A program made the position numbers and the translations under genes. The notes beneath the pieces are model-generated. The model was not told where the DNA came from. It did no database searches and was given only the letters and a program-made list of their open reading frames with translations. From assembly GCA_004558185.1 (NCBI GenBank), contig SFDP01000035.1, positions 1 to 30,565 of the forward strand: a DNA stretch of 30,565 bases. Direction: 5' to 3'. Shown piece by piece: positions 15,169 through 24,072 of this stretch. Position 1 is the stretch's first letter. Each line of letters begins with the position of its first letter. Source of the stretch: Lachnospiraceae bacterium. Lineage in GTDB: Bacteria > Bacillota > Clostridia > Lachnospirales > Lachnospiraceae.

Positions 15169-16179
15169 TTAATAATGAAGTTCCCGTTCTGTTACCCGTT
15201 TACGGAATACCCAATAGCTCCATGCCAGATAAGCTAATACTACAGGAACTGCAGTCAGAGCCACAATGGTCATGATTTTCAAGGTATAAGGACTTGAGCT
15301 GGCGGTATAAATGGTCAGACTATAGTCCGGGGATGTGGTGGAGATCATCACATTCGGGAACATGGAAGAGAAGGCAGTAATCACCACCATTACAATAGCC
15401 AGACAGCTACAGATGAAGGCTTTTCCTGCAACTGCCTTATGCTGAAGCAATACTGCGGCGATCAGCAGGACAGCAGCCAGAGCTACAGCAATAATCGGAA
15501 TCACACCGTTGGTAAGAAGGTTGGTGGTGAAGGCTGCATAAACAACCCACGCTACGGTCACTACCAGCATGGCAATTCCCAGTTTGGTTCCATTAGCTTT
15601 AATTCTTTCTTCAATCGAAGCAACACCGTTTTTCAGTCCCAAAAAGAGGAGTCCGTGGAAGGTAAGCACCAAGAGGAAGGCAACACCACCCAAAAGAGTG
15701 AAAGGAGTAAGCAGAGTGAAAAAGTTACCTGCATATTCCATATTGGCATCAATAGGCACGCCTGTCATAAAATTGCTGACTGCAACACCAAAGAGCACAG
15801 ACGGCAGAAGGGAACCGATAAAGAATAAAATGTCCCATGTTTTACGCCAGGTTGGGTTGTCATTCTTACTGCGAAAATCAATGGCTACACCACGGATAAT
15901 CAATGCCAGCAGGATAAAAAACAGAGCCAGATAAAAGCCGCTGAACAGAGTAGCATACCAGTTGGGGAATGCTGCAAAAATGGCGCCGCCCGCAGTTAAG
16001 AGCCATACCTCGTTGGCATCCCAGTGAGGGCCAATGGTATTAAGCACCACACGACGCTCCGTATCCGTTTTGGCCACGAAGGGAAGCAGGGTTCCTACAC
16101 CATAATCAAAGCCTTCCAGAACGAAAAAGCCGCTGAATAAAACGATAATCAGAATAAACCATAAAGTATTTAAGTCCAC
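15169..16179 (-). CDS. cydB: Cytochrome bd ubiquinol/menaquinol oxidase subunit II
   Basis: This is a 336-aa integral membrane subunit of the bd-type oxidase that reduces O2 to water. The N-terminus has the family hallmarks GFDYGVGTLLPF and EVWLLTAGGAIFAAFPNWYA. About eight to nine hydrophobic segments are visible. The start is a GTG at 16179 preceded by AAAGGGGG, and it overlaps the end of cydA by ten bases, so the two subunits are coupled. In an anaerobe the complex usually serves oxygen removal and energy saving under trace O2. Confidence 0.93.
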   Translation of the reverse strand: MDLNTLWFILIIVLFSGFFVLEGFDYGVGTLLPFVAKTDTERRVVLNTIGPHWDANEVWLLTAGGAIFAAFPNWYATLFSGFYLALFFILLALIIRGVAIDFRSKNDNPTWRKTWDILFFIGSLLPSVLFGVAVSNFMTGVPIDANMEYAGNFFTLLTPFTLLGGVAFLLVLTFHGLLFLGLKNGVASIEERIKANGTKLGIAMLVVTVAWVVYAAFTTNLLTNGVIPIIAVALAAVLLIAAVLLQHKAVAGKAFICSCLAIVMVVITAFSSMFPNVMISTTSPDYSLTIYTASSSPYTLKIMTIVALTAVPVVLAYLAWSYWVFRKRVTERELHY

Positions 16180-17558
16180 AAGGATGCCCCCTTTCCCTCA
16201 ATTGAAGATGTAATTTCCTGATCGCTTTCAGGATTCTTAATGCCATGACGCTTAATCAGATAAACGTCAGCAATAGCCAGAATGGTATAAACTGCCACAA
16301 ATCCGATCAGAGAGATCAACAGCGAAACCGGGTCGGTGACAACGGATACACCATCCTCCATGGTTTGGAGGCCGTAAACCACCCAAGGGTAGCGGCCCAT
16401 TTCAGCCATCAGCCATCCGGCAGCATTGGCTAAATAGGGGAGGATCAGAGCCAAAGAAAAGGCCGTCATCCATTTGCGGTAATCCGAAACAGGGCGCTTT
16501 TTCTTCATGATCACGATAGCTGCAATTCCCAGAATCAGCATTAATCCACCGGCAGCAACCATTACACGGAAGGAATAGAATATAACGGCAACAGGTGGGA
16601 TATAATCTCCTGTGCCATGAGTGGCTTCCAGCTCAGTCTGAAGATCATTGATTCCTTTAACCTCACCGGAAAAATTATAGTAAAGCAGGAAGCTCAAGCC
16701 ACCGGGAATGGTAAGGTCTCCGTTATTGGTACGATTTTCCTGATCAATGTTGGCCACAATAGCAAAGGGTGCAGGAGCGGAGGTTTCCCAAAGAGCCTCG
16801 GCAGCGGCAATTTTCATAGGCTGTTCCTTGGCAACGGAACGAGTCTGCTCGTGACCTACTAAAATAACGAGAACGGTTCCGATGATGGCAGCAACAGCGC
16901 CAAAGCGGAAGGACTTTTCAAAGAAGCCCTTATTGTTCTTGCGAAGAATATTAATGGCAGAAATTCCTACGATGAAGAAGCCTGCGGTAGTGAGCCCGGA
17001 AGTAAGTACATGGGGATACTGAAACCAAAGATGGCGGTTAGTCAGTAAAGCACCGAAGTCGGTCATCTCGGCACGTCCATTATTCAGAGTGTAGCCTACA
17101 GGATTCTGCATAAAGGAATTGGCCAGAAGAATCCAGAAGGCAGATAGGGAAGCTGCAATGGAAGCCAGCCATATAGAGGCCAGATGTACCTTCTTTGAGA
17201 GCTTTTCCCAACCAAAAATCCAAACGCCCAAAAAGGTGGATTCAAGGAAGAAAGCCACCAGAGCTTCGATGGCCAGAGGTGCACCGAAAATATCGCCTAC
17301 AAAGCGAGAGTAGCCTGACCAGTTCATTCCGAACTGAAATTCCTGAACGATACCGGTGACAACACCCATGGAGAAATTGATCAAAAAGAGCCTTCCCCAG
17401 AATTTTGCCATTTGTTTGTAGCGTACGTCACCCTTTTTGACGTACAAGGTTTCCAGAATAGCCACTAAAAAGGATAAACCAATGGTCAGCGGAACAAAGA
17501 AGAAATGGTAAATCGTAGTGACACCAAACTGGAGTCGTGATAAAGTCAATGTGTCCAA
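16170..17558 (-). CDS. cydA: Cytochrome bd oxidase subunit I
   Basis: This is a 462-aa haem-bearing subunit. His18 (TTIYHFFFVPLT) and His183 (FQYPHVLTSG) match the axial haem ligands, and Glu98 and Glu106 (EALVAFFLES) the proton-path glutamates. GRYPWVVYG follows the methionine ligand region (LMAEMGRYPW). The Q-loop between helices 6 and 7 is of the short type, which suits the length. The start is a TTG with AGGAGGGG five bases upstream. The promoter (17644-17672) carries a perfect palindrome over its -35 box. It is the first gene of the operon cydA-cydB-cydD-cydC. Confidence 0.94.
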   Translation of the reverse strand: MDTLTLSRLQFGVTTIYHFFFVPLTIGLSFLVAILETLYVKKGDVRYKQMAKFWGRLFLINFSMGVVTGIVQEFQFGMNWSGYSRFVGDIFGAPLAIEALVAFFLESTFLGVWIFGWEKLSKKVHLASIWLASIAASLSAFWILLANSFMQNPVGYTLNNGRAEMTDFGALLTNRHLWFQYPHVLTSGLTTAGFFIVGISAINILRKNNKGFFEKSFRFGAVAAIIGTVLVILVGHEQTRSVAKEQPMKIAAAEALWETSAPAPFAIVANIDQENRTNNGDLTIPGGLSFLLYYNFSGEVKGINDLQTELEATHGTGDYIPPVAVIFYSFRVMVAAGGLMLILGIAAIVIMKKKRPVSDYRKWMTAFSLALILPYLANAAGWLMAEMGRYPWVVYGLQTMEDGVSVVTDPVSLLISLIGFVAVYTILAIADVYLIKRHGIKNPESDQEITSSIEGKGASLWT

Positions 17559-17603
17559 AATAACCCCTCCTATTCTCTTGCTAATACAGTTTATTGGGTG
17601 TAC

Positions 17604-17629
17604 CTTTCTTTGTTGACCGATAAAGAAAG
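17604..17629 (-). other. Inverted repeat in the cydA leader
   Basis: CTTTCTTT (17604-17611) and AAAGAAAG (17622-17629) are 8-bp inverted arms around 10 nt, starting just after the predicted cydA transcription start. It could be a second operator or a 5' mRNA hairpin. Confidence 0.4.
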
Positions 17630-17643
17630 TTTGTTACTTAAAT

Positions 17644-17674
17644 ATCATACATTTCTTGACAAAATATGTCAAGA
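17644..17674 (-). promoter_or_regulatory. cydA promoter with palindromic operator
   Basis: On the minus strand TTGACA (17672-17667), a 17-bp spacer and TATGAT (17649-17644) make a near-consensus promoter. The -35 box is one arm of a perfect palindrome TCTTGACA-AAATA-TGTCAAGA (17654-17674). A repressor bound there would block cydA. The odd spacing does not fit the usual Rex site. Confidence 0.7.
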
Positions 17675-17768
17675 TTAAAAAGAAATTCTCAATAAAAATT
17701 ATAAAAAAAATATAAAATATCTCGAAAATTGTCGATGGTTTTATTTTGATCTTCTTTTTTGCTCTGTC

Positions 17769-17797
17769 TTGACAAGGACTGAACAAAGTTCTAAACT
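17769..17797 (+). promoter_or_regulatory. Promoter of the MFS transporter gene
   Basis: TTGACA (17769-17774), a 17-bp spacer and TAAACT (17792-17797). The -35 region reads TCTTGACA, identical to one arm of the cydA palindrome. The predicted leader before the ATG at 17834 is about 30 nt. Confidence 0.55.
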
Positions 17798-17833
17798 CAA
17801 GAAGGTAAAAAAAGAAGAAAGAAGGAATTCGGA

Positions 17834-19033
17834 ATGAAAGGATTGAGAAACAACAAATGGACACGAGCTGCCATTCCCGCTCTTTTATTGCATTGCAGCA
17901 TCGGTACGGTATATTGCTGGTCTTTGGTGAAAAGTGATATTGCAGAGTACATAGGGCGCAGTAAAGGGGAGGTTGAGTGGGCATTTAGTATTGCCATTTT
18001 TTTTCTGGGAATGTCTGCCGCTTTTGCAGGACGTATTGTAGAAAAGGACATCCACAAATCCTCTCTTATTGCTACCTGTTGCTTTGTGGCGGGCTTTGCC
18101 GGAACGGGGCTTGCCGTACAGCTTAAGTCTCTGGCCGGAATATACCTGTGCTATGGTGTAGTGATGGGGATCGGACTGGGTCTGGGATATCTTTCACCGG
18201 TCAAGACTCTGATGCTCTGGTTCAGTGAGCAGAAGGGGCTGGCAACAGGTTTGGCGGTAGCCGGTTTCGGGCTGGCTAAAGTAATTGCAAGTCCTGTTAT
18301 GACCGGTCTCATCGATTCGGTAGGAATAATTAAGATGTTTTATGTGCTTGCAGTGGTTTATTTTATCATGATGTTTGCCGGTCATCTTCTCTTGAAAAAG
18401 CCCGACGGCTGGGTAGAAGAGCAGGGAACTGGTGGAGCAAAGGTTGGAGAGATCCTGAAAAACCCTGTTTTTATTGGAATCTGGCTGATGTTCTATATTA
18501 ATATTACCTGCGGATTGGCACTGATCTCACAGGAAAAGGATATTTTGACCACCATGGGAGTATCTGCGGCCGTTATCAGTCTGGTATCCTCAATGTCGGC
18601 AATCTTTAATGCAGGAGGAAGAATCGGTTTTTCTGCTGCTGCTGACAAGCTAAAGGACAGAAACACCATTTATAAATTGATTTTCATCCTATCTATAGGG
18701 ATTTCGCTGATAACCATTTTCACCAATGCGGTGAATAACGGTATTGTTATTCTGGCAGTCATATTATTATGTGTTATTAATGCTGGCTATGGTGGGGGCT
18801 TCAGTAATCTGCCTACCTTATTGTCTGACCGCTTTGGGATGAAAAGCATCAGCCAGATTCATGGCCTGGCTCTTTCTGCCTGGGCTTTTGCGGGACTTTC
18901 CGGAAATCAGCTCAGCTCCTATATTGTGAGCGCTACCGGCTCATTTACCAATGTGCTTTATGTGACTACCATATTATATGCTGTTGCTTTGGTGATTTCC
19001 TTCGTTTTGGTTAAATCTTCCAGGACAGATTGA
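17834..19033 (+). CDS. MFS transporter of the OFA (oxalate/formate antiporter) family
   Basis: This is a 399-aa protein with twelve predicted membrane segments. The N-terminal PALLLHCSIGTVYCWSLVK and VEWAFSIAIFFLGMSAAFAG, and GLGLGYLSPVKTLMLWF (about residues 111-127), are typical of OFA-family carriers, which exchange small carboxylates. The first loop motif is followed by GLATGLAVAGFGLAKVI. The C-terminal half has GGGFSNLPTLLSDRFG and SAWAFAGLSGNQL. The substrate cannot be told; oxalate/formate is only the family name, and pyruvate- or lactate-type exchange is possible. AGAAGGA lies before the ATG. The gene runs divergently from cydA. Confidence 0.86.
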   Translation: MKGLRNNKWTRAAIPALLLHCSIGTVYCWSLVKSDIAEYIGRSKGEVEWAFSIAIFFLGMSAAFAGRIVEKDIHKSSLIATCCFVAGFAGTGLAVQLKSLAGIYLCYGVVMGIGLGLGYLSPVKTLMLWFSEQKGLATGLAVAGFGLAKVIASPVMTGLIDSVGIIKMFYVLAVVYFIMMFAGHLLLKKPDGWVEEQGTGGAKVGEILKNPVFIGIWLMFYINITCGLALISQEKDILTTMGVSAAVISLVSSMSAIFNAGGRIGFSAAADKLKDRNTIYKLIFILSIGISLITIFTNAVNNGIVILAVILLCVINAGYGGGFSNLPTLLSDRFGMKSISQIHGLALSAWAFAGLSGNQLSSYIVSATGSFTNVLYVTTILYAVALVISFVLVKSSRTD

Positions 19034-19131
19034 TACAGAAGCAGGGTTCCTGTGGATATACCATGGAAACAGCAGAATAGAATAGAATAAGAAGAAAAAA
19101 GAGAGAACTGCCAGTTTTTTTTACAGCAGAC

Positions 19132-19195
19132 TTGAGGAAATGGTCAGAAAATGGTATGCTTATGAAAAAATAAACTTTTGGACAGCATAAGCATA
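19132..19195 (+). promoter_or_regulatory. Promoter and inverted repeat before the transglutaminase-like gene
   Basis: TTGAGG (19132-19137), 17 bp and TATGCT (19155-19160) form a plausible promoter. The -10 box is part of TATGCTTATG (19155-19164), an exact inverted repeat of CATAAGCATA (19186-19195), which could be an operator or a 5' hairpin. Confidence 0.45.
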
Positions 19196-19218
19196 TATAC
19201 AAATGAGAAAGGTAACCC

Positions 19219-20826
19219 ATGAAAATTGTAAAAGGAATTCTGATCACACTTGCAGCATTGTTCGTACTGTTTGGCGGATTAGTAATTGCCAGCGCATTTA
19301 ATCCGAGCATCAGTGAAGCCATAGGCGACATTTTGTATGCGGGCAGAGGTACAACGGTGGAAACCCAGGTCCCTATGACTACGGAACAGACGGCTGTGCA
19401 GCAGACCGCTACAGAGGTTCAGCCCACTTCATCAGAGGATACGGAACCTGCAGAGGAAGGTCAGCCCAGCAGCTATTATACGGACAGCAGCAATGTCAGC
19501 ACCAAGGTGACCGTAGACTGGAATGATCGTTATACGGCCAGAGCAGAAGCCCTGGCTGAGGAGGAGGCAAAGCAGGCGGCAGCCTCTGCCAGTACCAAAT
19601 ACACGGCACCCAATGAGAAGAATATCAAGATACCTAGCGCAGTAGCGGGAAGAGCTGCCTATACGGAGATCAAGGATCAGGGCGAGACCCTCAACGATGA
19701 GGAAGCCAAAAAGCTCACCGATAAGGTCAGCTACGGCAGCCTGGGACAGAATCTCGAATTTGATGCAGAGCTTTATCCCTATTTTCATATGCTGAACCAA
19801 AGGGAGAAGTATGTTTATCGGCAGCTTTATGCCAATGCAAACGATATGAAAACCACCTTTACACCGGTGGAGGAGGTAAATGCCAGCCAGCTTTTGAATA
19901 TTTTTACGGCAGTTTGCTATGATCATCCCGAGCTGTTCTGGCTGGAAACGGCCTATGGCAGTAAGTATAATAAGAGTGGAATCTGCATACAGATCGAATT
20001 GAAGTATAATGATGCTGCTAAAAAGCAAATTGACTATTGGAAAAAGTTCAATAGCGAAGCAGATGCCATCATCTTTGCTGCCCAGGGGCTGTCCGGGGAT
20101 TATGCAAAGGAAAAGTATGTCCATGACATCCTTCTGGACAAAATCGTATATAATAAGAGTGCAGCCATGAACCAGAGTGCCTATAGCGCCATGGTTAACG
20201 GACAGACAGTATGTGCAGGATATGCAAGAGCCTTTCAGTATATTATGACTAAGCTGGGAATCCCCTGCTATTTTGTGGGAGGAACAGCAGGAGAGAGCCA
20301 TGCTTGGAATATTGTCAAGCTGGGGGATGAATACTATAATGTGGACTTGACCTGGGATGATTCGGACAATGGAGGAAAGTATGACTACTTCAATAAAACG
20401 GATGAGGACTATAAAAGAACCCATGTCCGTAAAGGTCTGTCGGTCAATCTGCCTCCCTGTAATGGAACCACCTATCGGATAGCAGAGGATGAGGAAGGCA
20501 ATCTGCAGCTTGAGCCTCATCTAAGAGCCCTGGCGGATACGGACTTTGGTGAAGGCGATTTGATTAAGGATATCTGGTCTTATTATGATAACTGTTATTG
20601 GAAGATACTGGAAATCGGAAAAGGATATCATACCTTCCAGAATGTAATTGAAGGAGAAGAGCTGTTTAACCAATGGCAATACAATAATGAGAATAATCTT
20701 CACTGGTCCAATTATCTGGACAGTGCATTAAAGGATTTGGGAGCCTCCTACTGCCATGTGACCATGGAGGTAGAAAGGCTGCAGGATAACCGTTATCTGA
20801 TTACCCATAATGTGACGGTCGAATAA
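19219..20826 (+). CDS. Membrane-anchored transglutaminase-like protein
   Basis: This is a 535-aa protein. Residues 5-28 form an N-terminal membrane anchor or uncleaved signal (GILITLAALFVLFGGLVIAS). A Thr/Gln/Ser-rich linker (about residues 45-90) is followed by an Ala-rich charged region. The catalytic core spans about residues 290-395 and carries the papain-like triad: Cys332 in TVCAGYARAFQ, His361 in SHAWNIVK and Asp376 in YYNVDLTWDD. Proteins of this type act outside the cell as peptidases or crosslinking enzymes on wall or surface proteins; the substrate is unknown. GAAAGG lies before the ATG. The gene stands alone between its promoter and a long hairpin. Confidence 0.85.
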   Translation: MKIVKGILITLAALFVLFGGLVIASAFNPSISEAIGDILYAGRGTTVETQVPMTTEQTAVQQTATEVQPTSSEDTEPAEEGQPSSYYTDSSNVSTKVTVDWNDRYTARAEALAEEEAKQAAASASTKYTAPNEKNIKIPSAVAGRAAYTEIKDQGETLNDEEAKKLTDKVSYGSLGQNLEFDAELYPYFHMLNQREKYVYRQLYANANDMKTTFTPVEEVNASQLLNIFTAVCYDHPELFWLETAYGSKYNKSGICIQIELKYNDAAKKQIDYWKKFNSEADAIIFAAQGLSGDYAKEKYVHDILLDKIVYNKSAAMNQSAYSAMVNGQTVCAGYARAFQYIMTKLGIPCYFVGGTAGESHAWNIVKLGDEYYNVDLTWDDSDNGGKYDYFNKTDEDYKRTHVRKGLSVNLPPCNGTTYRIAEDEEGNLQLEPHLRALADTDFGEGDLIKDIWSYYDNCYWKILEIGKGYHTFQNVIEGEELFNQWQYNNENNLHWSNYLDSALKDLGASYCHVTMEVERLQDNRYLITHNVTVE

Positions 20827-20838
20827 GGAGATATGGGC

Positions 20839-20890
20839 TTTAGGGGCTGCCACCAATGTGTTCAATTGAAGCTTTGGTGACAGCCCTAAA
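20839..20890 (+). terminator. Long imperfect hairpin after the transglutaminase-like gene
   Basis: TTTAGGGGCTGCCACCAA (20839-20856) pairs with TTGGTGACAGCCCTAAA (20874-20890), with small bulges and a 17-nt loop. The T run after it is weak, so termination may be partial. Confidence 0.55.
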
Positions 20891-20993
20891 TTTGCCAGAA
20901 CGCCAAAATGCTCCAAATGAGAAAAAGGTTGAATAGCTTACAGAAAGCCATCATTCATAGGGGAATTTGCGATGCTTTGGAATGGAGGTAAAA

Positions 20994-21740
20994 ATGGAAG
21001 ATTGGCCAATACGAATTAATCACTATCTTGCAAAAGCTGGAATCTGCTCCAGAAGAGAGGCAGATAAGCTGATTCAGGCAGGACTGGTAAAGATTGATGG
21101 AAGAACGGCAAAGAGCGGTGACAGGGTAGAGGCAGGGGAACAGGTAACCTTAAGGAACAGTCCGGTTATGCTTACCCCTGAGATTCATGTCCTAGCATAT
21201 TATAAGCCGGTAGGAATAACCTGCACACAAAAGGATGTTCATGCAAAAAAAACGGTAACAGAGGAATTGAGGTATCCGGTCAGAGTTACCTATGCAGGCC
21301 GTCTGGACAGGGATTCGGAGGGTTTACTTTTGATGACCAATGATGGAGAGCTGATCAATGGGTTGATGCGGGCAGCCAACTTCCATGAAAAGGAGTATTT
21401 GGTGAAGGTGAGCAGAGAGCTTACTGAAGAATTTATCCAAAAAATGGAAAAGGGAGTTTATTTAGAGGAATTAAAGCAGACCACCAGAGCCTGTCGCCTG
21501 GAAAGAATAGGAAAATACACCTTTACCATTGTACTGACTCAGGGGTTGAATCGACAGATTCGCCGTATGTGTCAGACATTGGGTTATGAGATTATTTCTT
21601 TAAAACGGATAAGAGTTGCCAATGTGACCTTGGGAAAGCTAAAACCCGGGGAGTACCGCAGACTGGAGGGAGAGGAGCTTAATAAACTCTATAGCCAGGT
21701 TTTTGGAACAGGAGAAGGAGATAAGAAATGGATTCGTTGA
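20994..21740 (+). CDS. Pseudouridine synthase, RluB/RluF type
   Basis: This is a 248-aa protein when started at the ATG at 20994, which follows GGAGG; a TTG nine codons upstream lacks a site. Residues 6-60 form an S4 RNA-binding domain (RINHYLAKAGICSRREADKL). The catalytic Asp105 lies in AGRLDRDSEGLLLMTNDG. GLNRQIRRMCQTLGY (about residues 182-196) is typical of RluF-like enzymes. It is expected to convert a uridine in 23S rRNA (or a tRNA, as for E. coli RluF) to pseudouridine; the exact site cannot be told. Its end overlaps the ligA start by 13 bases, so the two are coupled. Confidence 0.88.
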   Translation: MEDWPIRINHYLAKAGICSRREADKLIQAGLVKIDGRTAKSGDRVEAGEQVTLRNSPVMLTPEIHVLAYYKPVGITCTQKDVHAKKTVTEELRYPVRVTYAGRLDRDSEGLLLMTNDGELINGLMRAANFHEKEYLVKVSRELTEEFIQKMEKGVYLEELKQTTRACRLERIGKYTFTIVLTQGLNRQIRRMCQTLGYEIISLKRIRVANVTLGKLKPGEYRRLEGEELNKLYSQVFGTGEGDKKWIR

Positions 21741-23734
21741 TCAGAATGAAGGAACTGACTACTCTGCTGAATGAGGCATCCAGAGCTTACTATGCCCAGG
21801 ACAGAGAAATCATGAGTAATTACGAGTATGATAAGCTCTATGACGAACTGGTTGAATTGGAAAAGAATACAGGAACTACTCTGGCAGGAAGTCCCACGAT
21901 GAAAGTGGGCTATGAGGCAGTGGAGGAGCTGCCCAAGGAAGCCCATGAGACTCCTATGCTTTCCCTAGACAAGACGAAGGACAGGGAAGAACTGGTGGAA
22001 TGGTTAAAGGGAAAGGAGGGGCTGCTTTCCTGGAAGCTGGACGGTCTGACTATCGTGTTGACCTATGAGCAGGGAGGGCTGATTAAGGCGGTTACTCGCG
22101 GAAATGGGGAAGTAGGAGAAGTGGTGACCAATAATGCCCGTGTGTTCACCAACCTGCCTCTTATCATTCCCTTTAAAGGAAAGCTGGTGATCAGGGGAGA
22201 GGCAGTCATCACCTATGAGGATTTCCATAAAATCAATGCCACCATAGAGGAGGCAGAAGCAAAATATAAAAATCCCAGAAATCTCTGTTCAGGCTCAGTG
22301 CGTCAGCTAAATAATGAGATTACGGCAGAACGGCGAGTTCGATTCTTTGCGTTTTCATTAGTAAATGCTCAGGAGAACAAAGAAGAGAAGGCGTTTGGAA
22401 ACTCCAGAGAGGAAGAGCTTAAATTCTTAAGGAAACAAGGATTTGAGGTGGTAGAGTATCGCAGGGTTACACCGGAAAATATCATTGGGGCAGTAGGGGA
22501 TTTTGAAAAAAAGGCAGTCGGCTACAACATTCCTTCAGACGGACTGGTACTGACCTTTGAGGATATTGCCTACGGAAGAGCCCTGGGAAGAACCTCTAAA
22601 TTCCCCAGAGATTCTATTGCCTTTAAATGGGCGGATGAATTAAAGGAGACAAGATTGGTGGAAATAGAATGGAGTCCCAGCCGGACAGGACTGATCAATC
22701 CTGTAGCTATTTTTGAACCGGTGGAGCTGGAGGGAACCACTGTCAGCAGAGCCTCGGTGCACAATATCAGCATCCTGAAGGGATTGAAGCTGGGGGTTGG
22801 GGACAAGATTACCGTCTACAAGGCCAATATGATCATTCCTCAGATTGCAGAAAACCTTACCGGCTCAGATACACTTAGTATTCCCTCCTGCTGTCCTGCC
22901 TGTGGGGGGAAAACCGAGATACGGGAAAGCAATGCAGTGCAGTCATTGTATTGTCTGAATCCGGAGTGCAGTGCCAAAAAGATCAAGGCCTTTACTCTGT
23001 TCGTCAGCCGTGATGCCATGAATATCGATGGACTTTCGGAGGCTACTTTAGAGAAATTTATCGCAAAAGGCTTTCTCCATGACTTCACAGATATTTTTTA
23101 TCTAAAGAATCACAAAGAGGAAATCGAGGAAATGGAGGGGTTTGGAGAGAAATCCTGCAGCAATCTTTTACAGAGCATTGAGAAAGCCAGAGAGACTACA
23201 TTGCCAAGGCTGATTTATGCGATGGGAATTGCCAATATTGGGCTAGCCAATGCCAAAATGATTTGTAAAGAATTTGACTACGATTTAGAGGCTATGATGT
23301 CGGCAGACATGGAAGCCTTAAGCCAAATTGACGGGATAGGAGAGGTGATTGCAGGAACCTTCTGTACCTTTTTTTCAGAGGGAAAAAACAGGCATCAGGT
23401 AGAGAAACTGGTCAAAGAGCTGAACATCCTGAAGGAAAGTGTAGAGGAAGGCAGCCAGACCTTAAAGGGAATGACCTTTGCCATTACTGGTGGATTAACT
23501 CATTTTGAGAACCGAAACGCATTAAAGGAGCGAATAGAGGCATTGGGAGGCAAGGTAGCCGGAAGCGTGTCATCAAAAACCACAGCCCTGATTAATAACG
23601 ATGCCGCCTCCAATTCTTCCAAAAATAAGAAAGCAAGAGAGGCAGGGGTAGACATTCTTACCGAGGAAGAATTTATGGAGAAGTACCTTACGATAAGAGA
23701 AGAAGAAGGTTACGAATCAGACAATATAGAATAA
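21728..23734 (+). CDS. ligA: NAD+-dependent DNA ligase
   Basis: This is a 668-aa enzyme that seals nicks in DNA during replication and repair. The domains are in order: Ia (YYAQDREIMSNYEYDKLYDE), adenylation domain with nucleophile Lys103 in SWKLDGLTIVL, RGEAVI, OB fold, a four-cysteine zinc finger (CPACGG and CLNPEC, near residues 387-410), helix-hairpin-helix repeats (MEGFGEKS, IDGIGEV), and a C-terminal BRCT domain from about residue 577 (LKGMTFAITGGLTHFENR). The active-site motif reads KLDG, within the family's KxDG. GGAGAAGGAG lies before the ATG. The last 47 bases overlap the convergent DUF2752 gene. Confidence 0.94.
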   Translation: MDSLIRMKELTTLLNEASRAYYAQDREIMSNYEYDKLYDELVELEKNTGTTLAGSPTMKVGYEAVEELPKEAHETPMLSLDKTKDREELVEWLKGKEGLLSWKLDGLTIVLTYEQGGLIKAVTRGNGEVGEVVTNNARVFTNLPLIIPFKGKLVIRGEAVITYEDFHKINATIEEAEAKYKNPRNLCSGSVRQLNNEITAERRVRFFAFSLVNAQENKEEKAFGNSREEELKFLRKQGFEVVEYRRVTPENIIGAVGDFEKKAVGYNIPSDGLVLTFEDIAYGRALGRTSKFPRDSIAFKWADELKETRLVEIEWSPSRTGLINPVAIFEPVELEGTTVSRASVHNISILKGLKLGVGDKITVYKANMIIPQIAENLTGSDTLSIPSCCPACGGKTEIRESNAVQSLYCLNPECSAKKIKAFTLFVSRDAMNIDGLSEATLEKFIAKGFLHDFTDIFYLKNHKEEIEEMEGFGEKSCSNLLQSIEKARETTLPRLIYAMGIANIGLANAKMICKEFDYDLEAMMSADMEALSQIDGIGEVIAGTFCTFFSEGKNRHQVEKLVKELNILKESVEEGSQTLKGMTFAITGGLTHFENRNALKERIEALGGKVAGSVSSKTTALINNDAASNSSKNKKAREAGVDILTEEEFMEKYLTIREEEGYESDNIE

Positions 23735-24071
23735 GTAAGCCGATAGCGAGGTAAATACCGATACTCTGCCAGCCGGGAAGCGTTCGCAAGCCGGTGCGGA
23801 CATAGCGAATCAGACTGTCTGCACAGACAAAAAGTAAAAAGGGAGATAAGCAAAAAAGTACAGGGTTACTGCTTATTGCTCCGGGCAGATCACCCTGCAT
23901 CAGACTGATGCACATTCCCGTGATTCCACAGCCGGGACAGTATAAGCCTGTAATTTCATGAAAAATACAGGGAATGCGTATTCCGGTATAAAGAGAAAAA
24001 AGGCCGTAGAATATCCCTGCTGTAAACAGCAGGGATATTCTGATACTAACCTGTCGTAATCGCTTCTTCAC
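23688..24071 (-). CDS. Small membrane protein with DUF2752-type CPGCG motif
   Basis: This is a 127-aa protein with three hydrophobic segments. YCPGCGITGMCISLMQGDLPGAI at about residues 44-66 is the DUF2752 signature, a Cys-x-x-Cys membrane protein family of unknown function. The best start is a GTG at 24071, one base after the stop of the DUF4234 gene; no clear ribosome binding site is visible, so translation is probably coupled to that gene. A perfect 14-bp inverted repeat lies inside the early coding region (24009-24040). Its 3' end overlaps ligA tail to tail. Confidence 0.8.
   Translation of the reverse strand: MKKRLRQVSIRISLLFTAGIFYGLFSLYTGIRIPCIFHEITGLYCPGCGITGMCISLMQGDLPGAISSNPVLFCLSPFLLFVCADSLIRYVRTGLRTLPGWQSIGIYLAIGLLILYCLIRNLLLLLS
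24009..24040. repeat. Perfect 14-bp inverted repeat inside the DUF2752 gene
   Basis: GAATATCCCTGCTG (24009-24022), loop TAAA, CAGCAGGGATATTC (24027-24040). It covers codons about 11-21 of the gene. No T run follows on either strand, so it is not a standard terminator. Confidence 0.8.
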
Positions 24072-24072
24072 G

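Noticed and set aside
17654..17674. Rex operator at cydA
   Set aside because: The palindrome is TTGACA-N5-TGTCAA, not the even-spaced TTGTGA-N6-TCACAA; reported only as an unassigned operator.
19432..20520. 362-aa minus-strand frame opposite the transglutaminase-like gene
   Set aside because: Antisense shadow of a gene with an intact catalytic triad; the Ile/Leu/Cys-rich translation is typical of an antisense frame.
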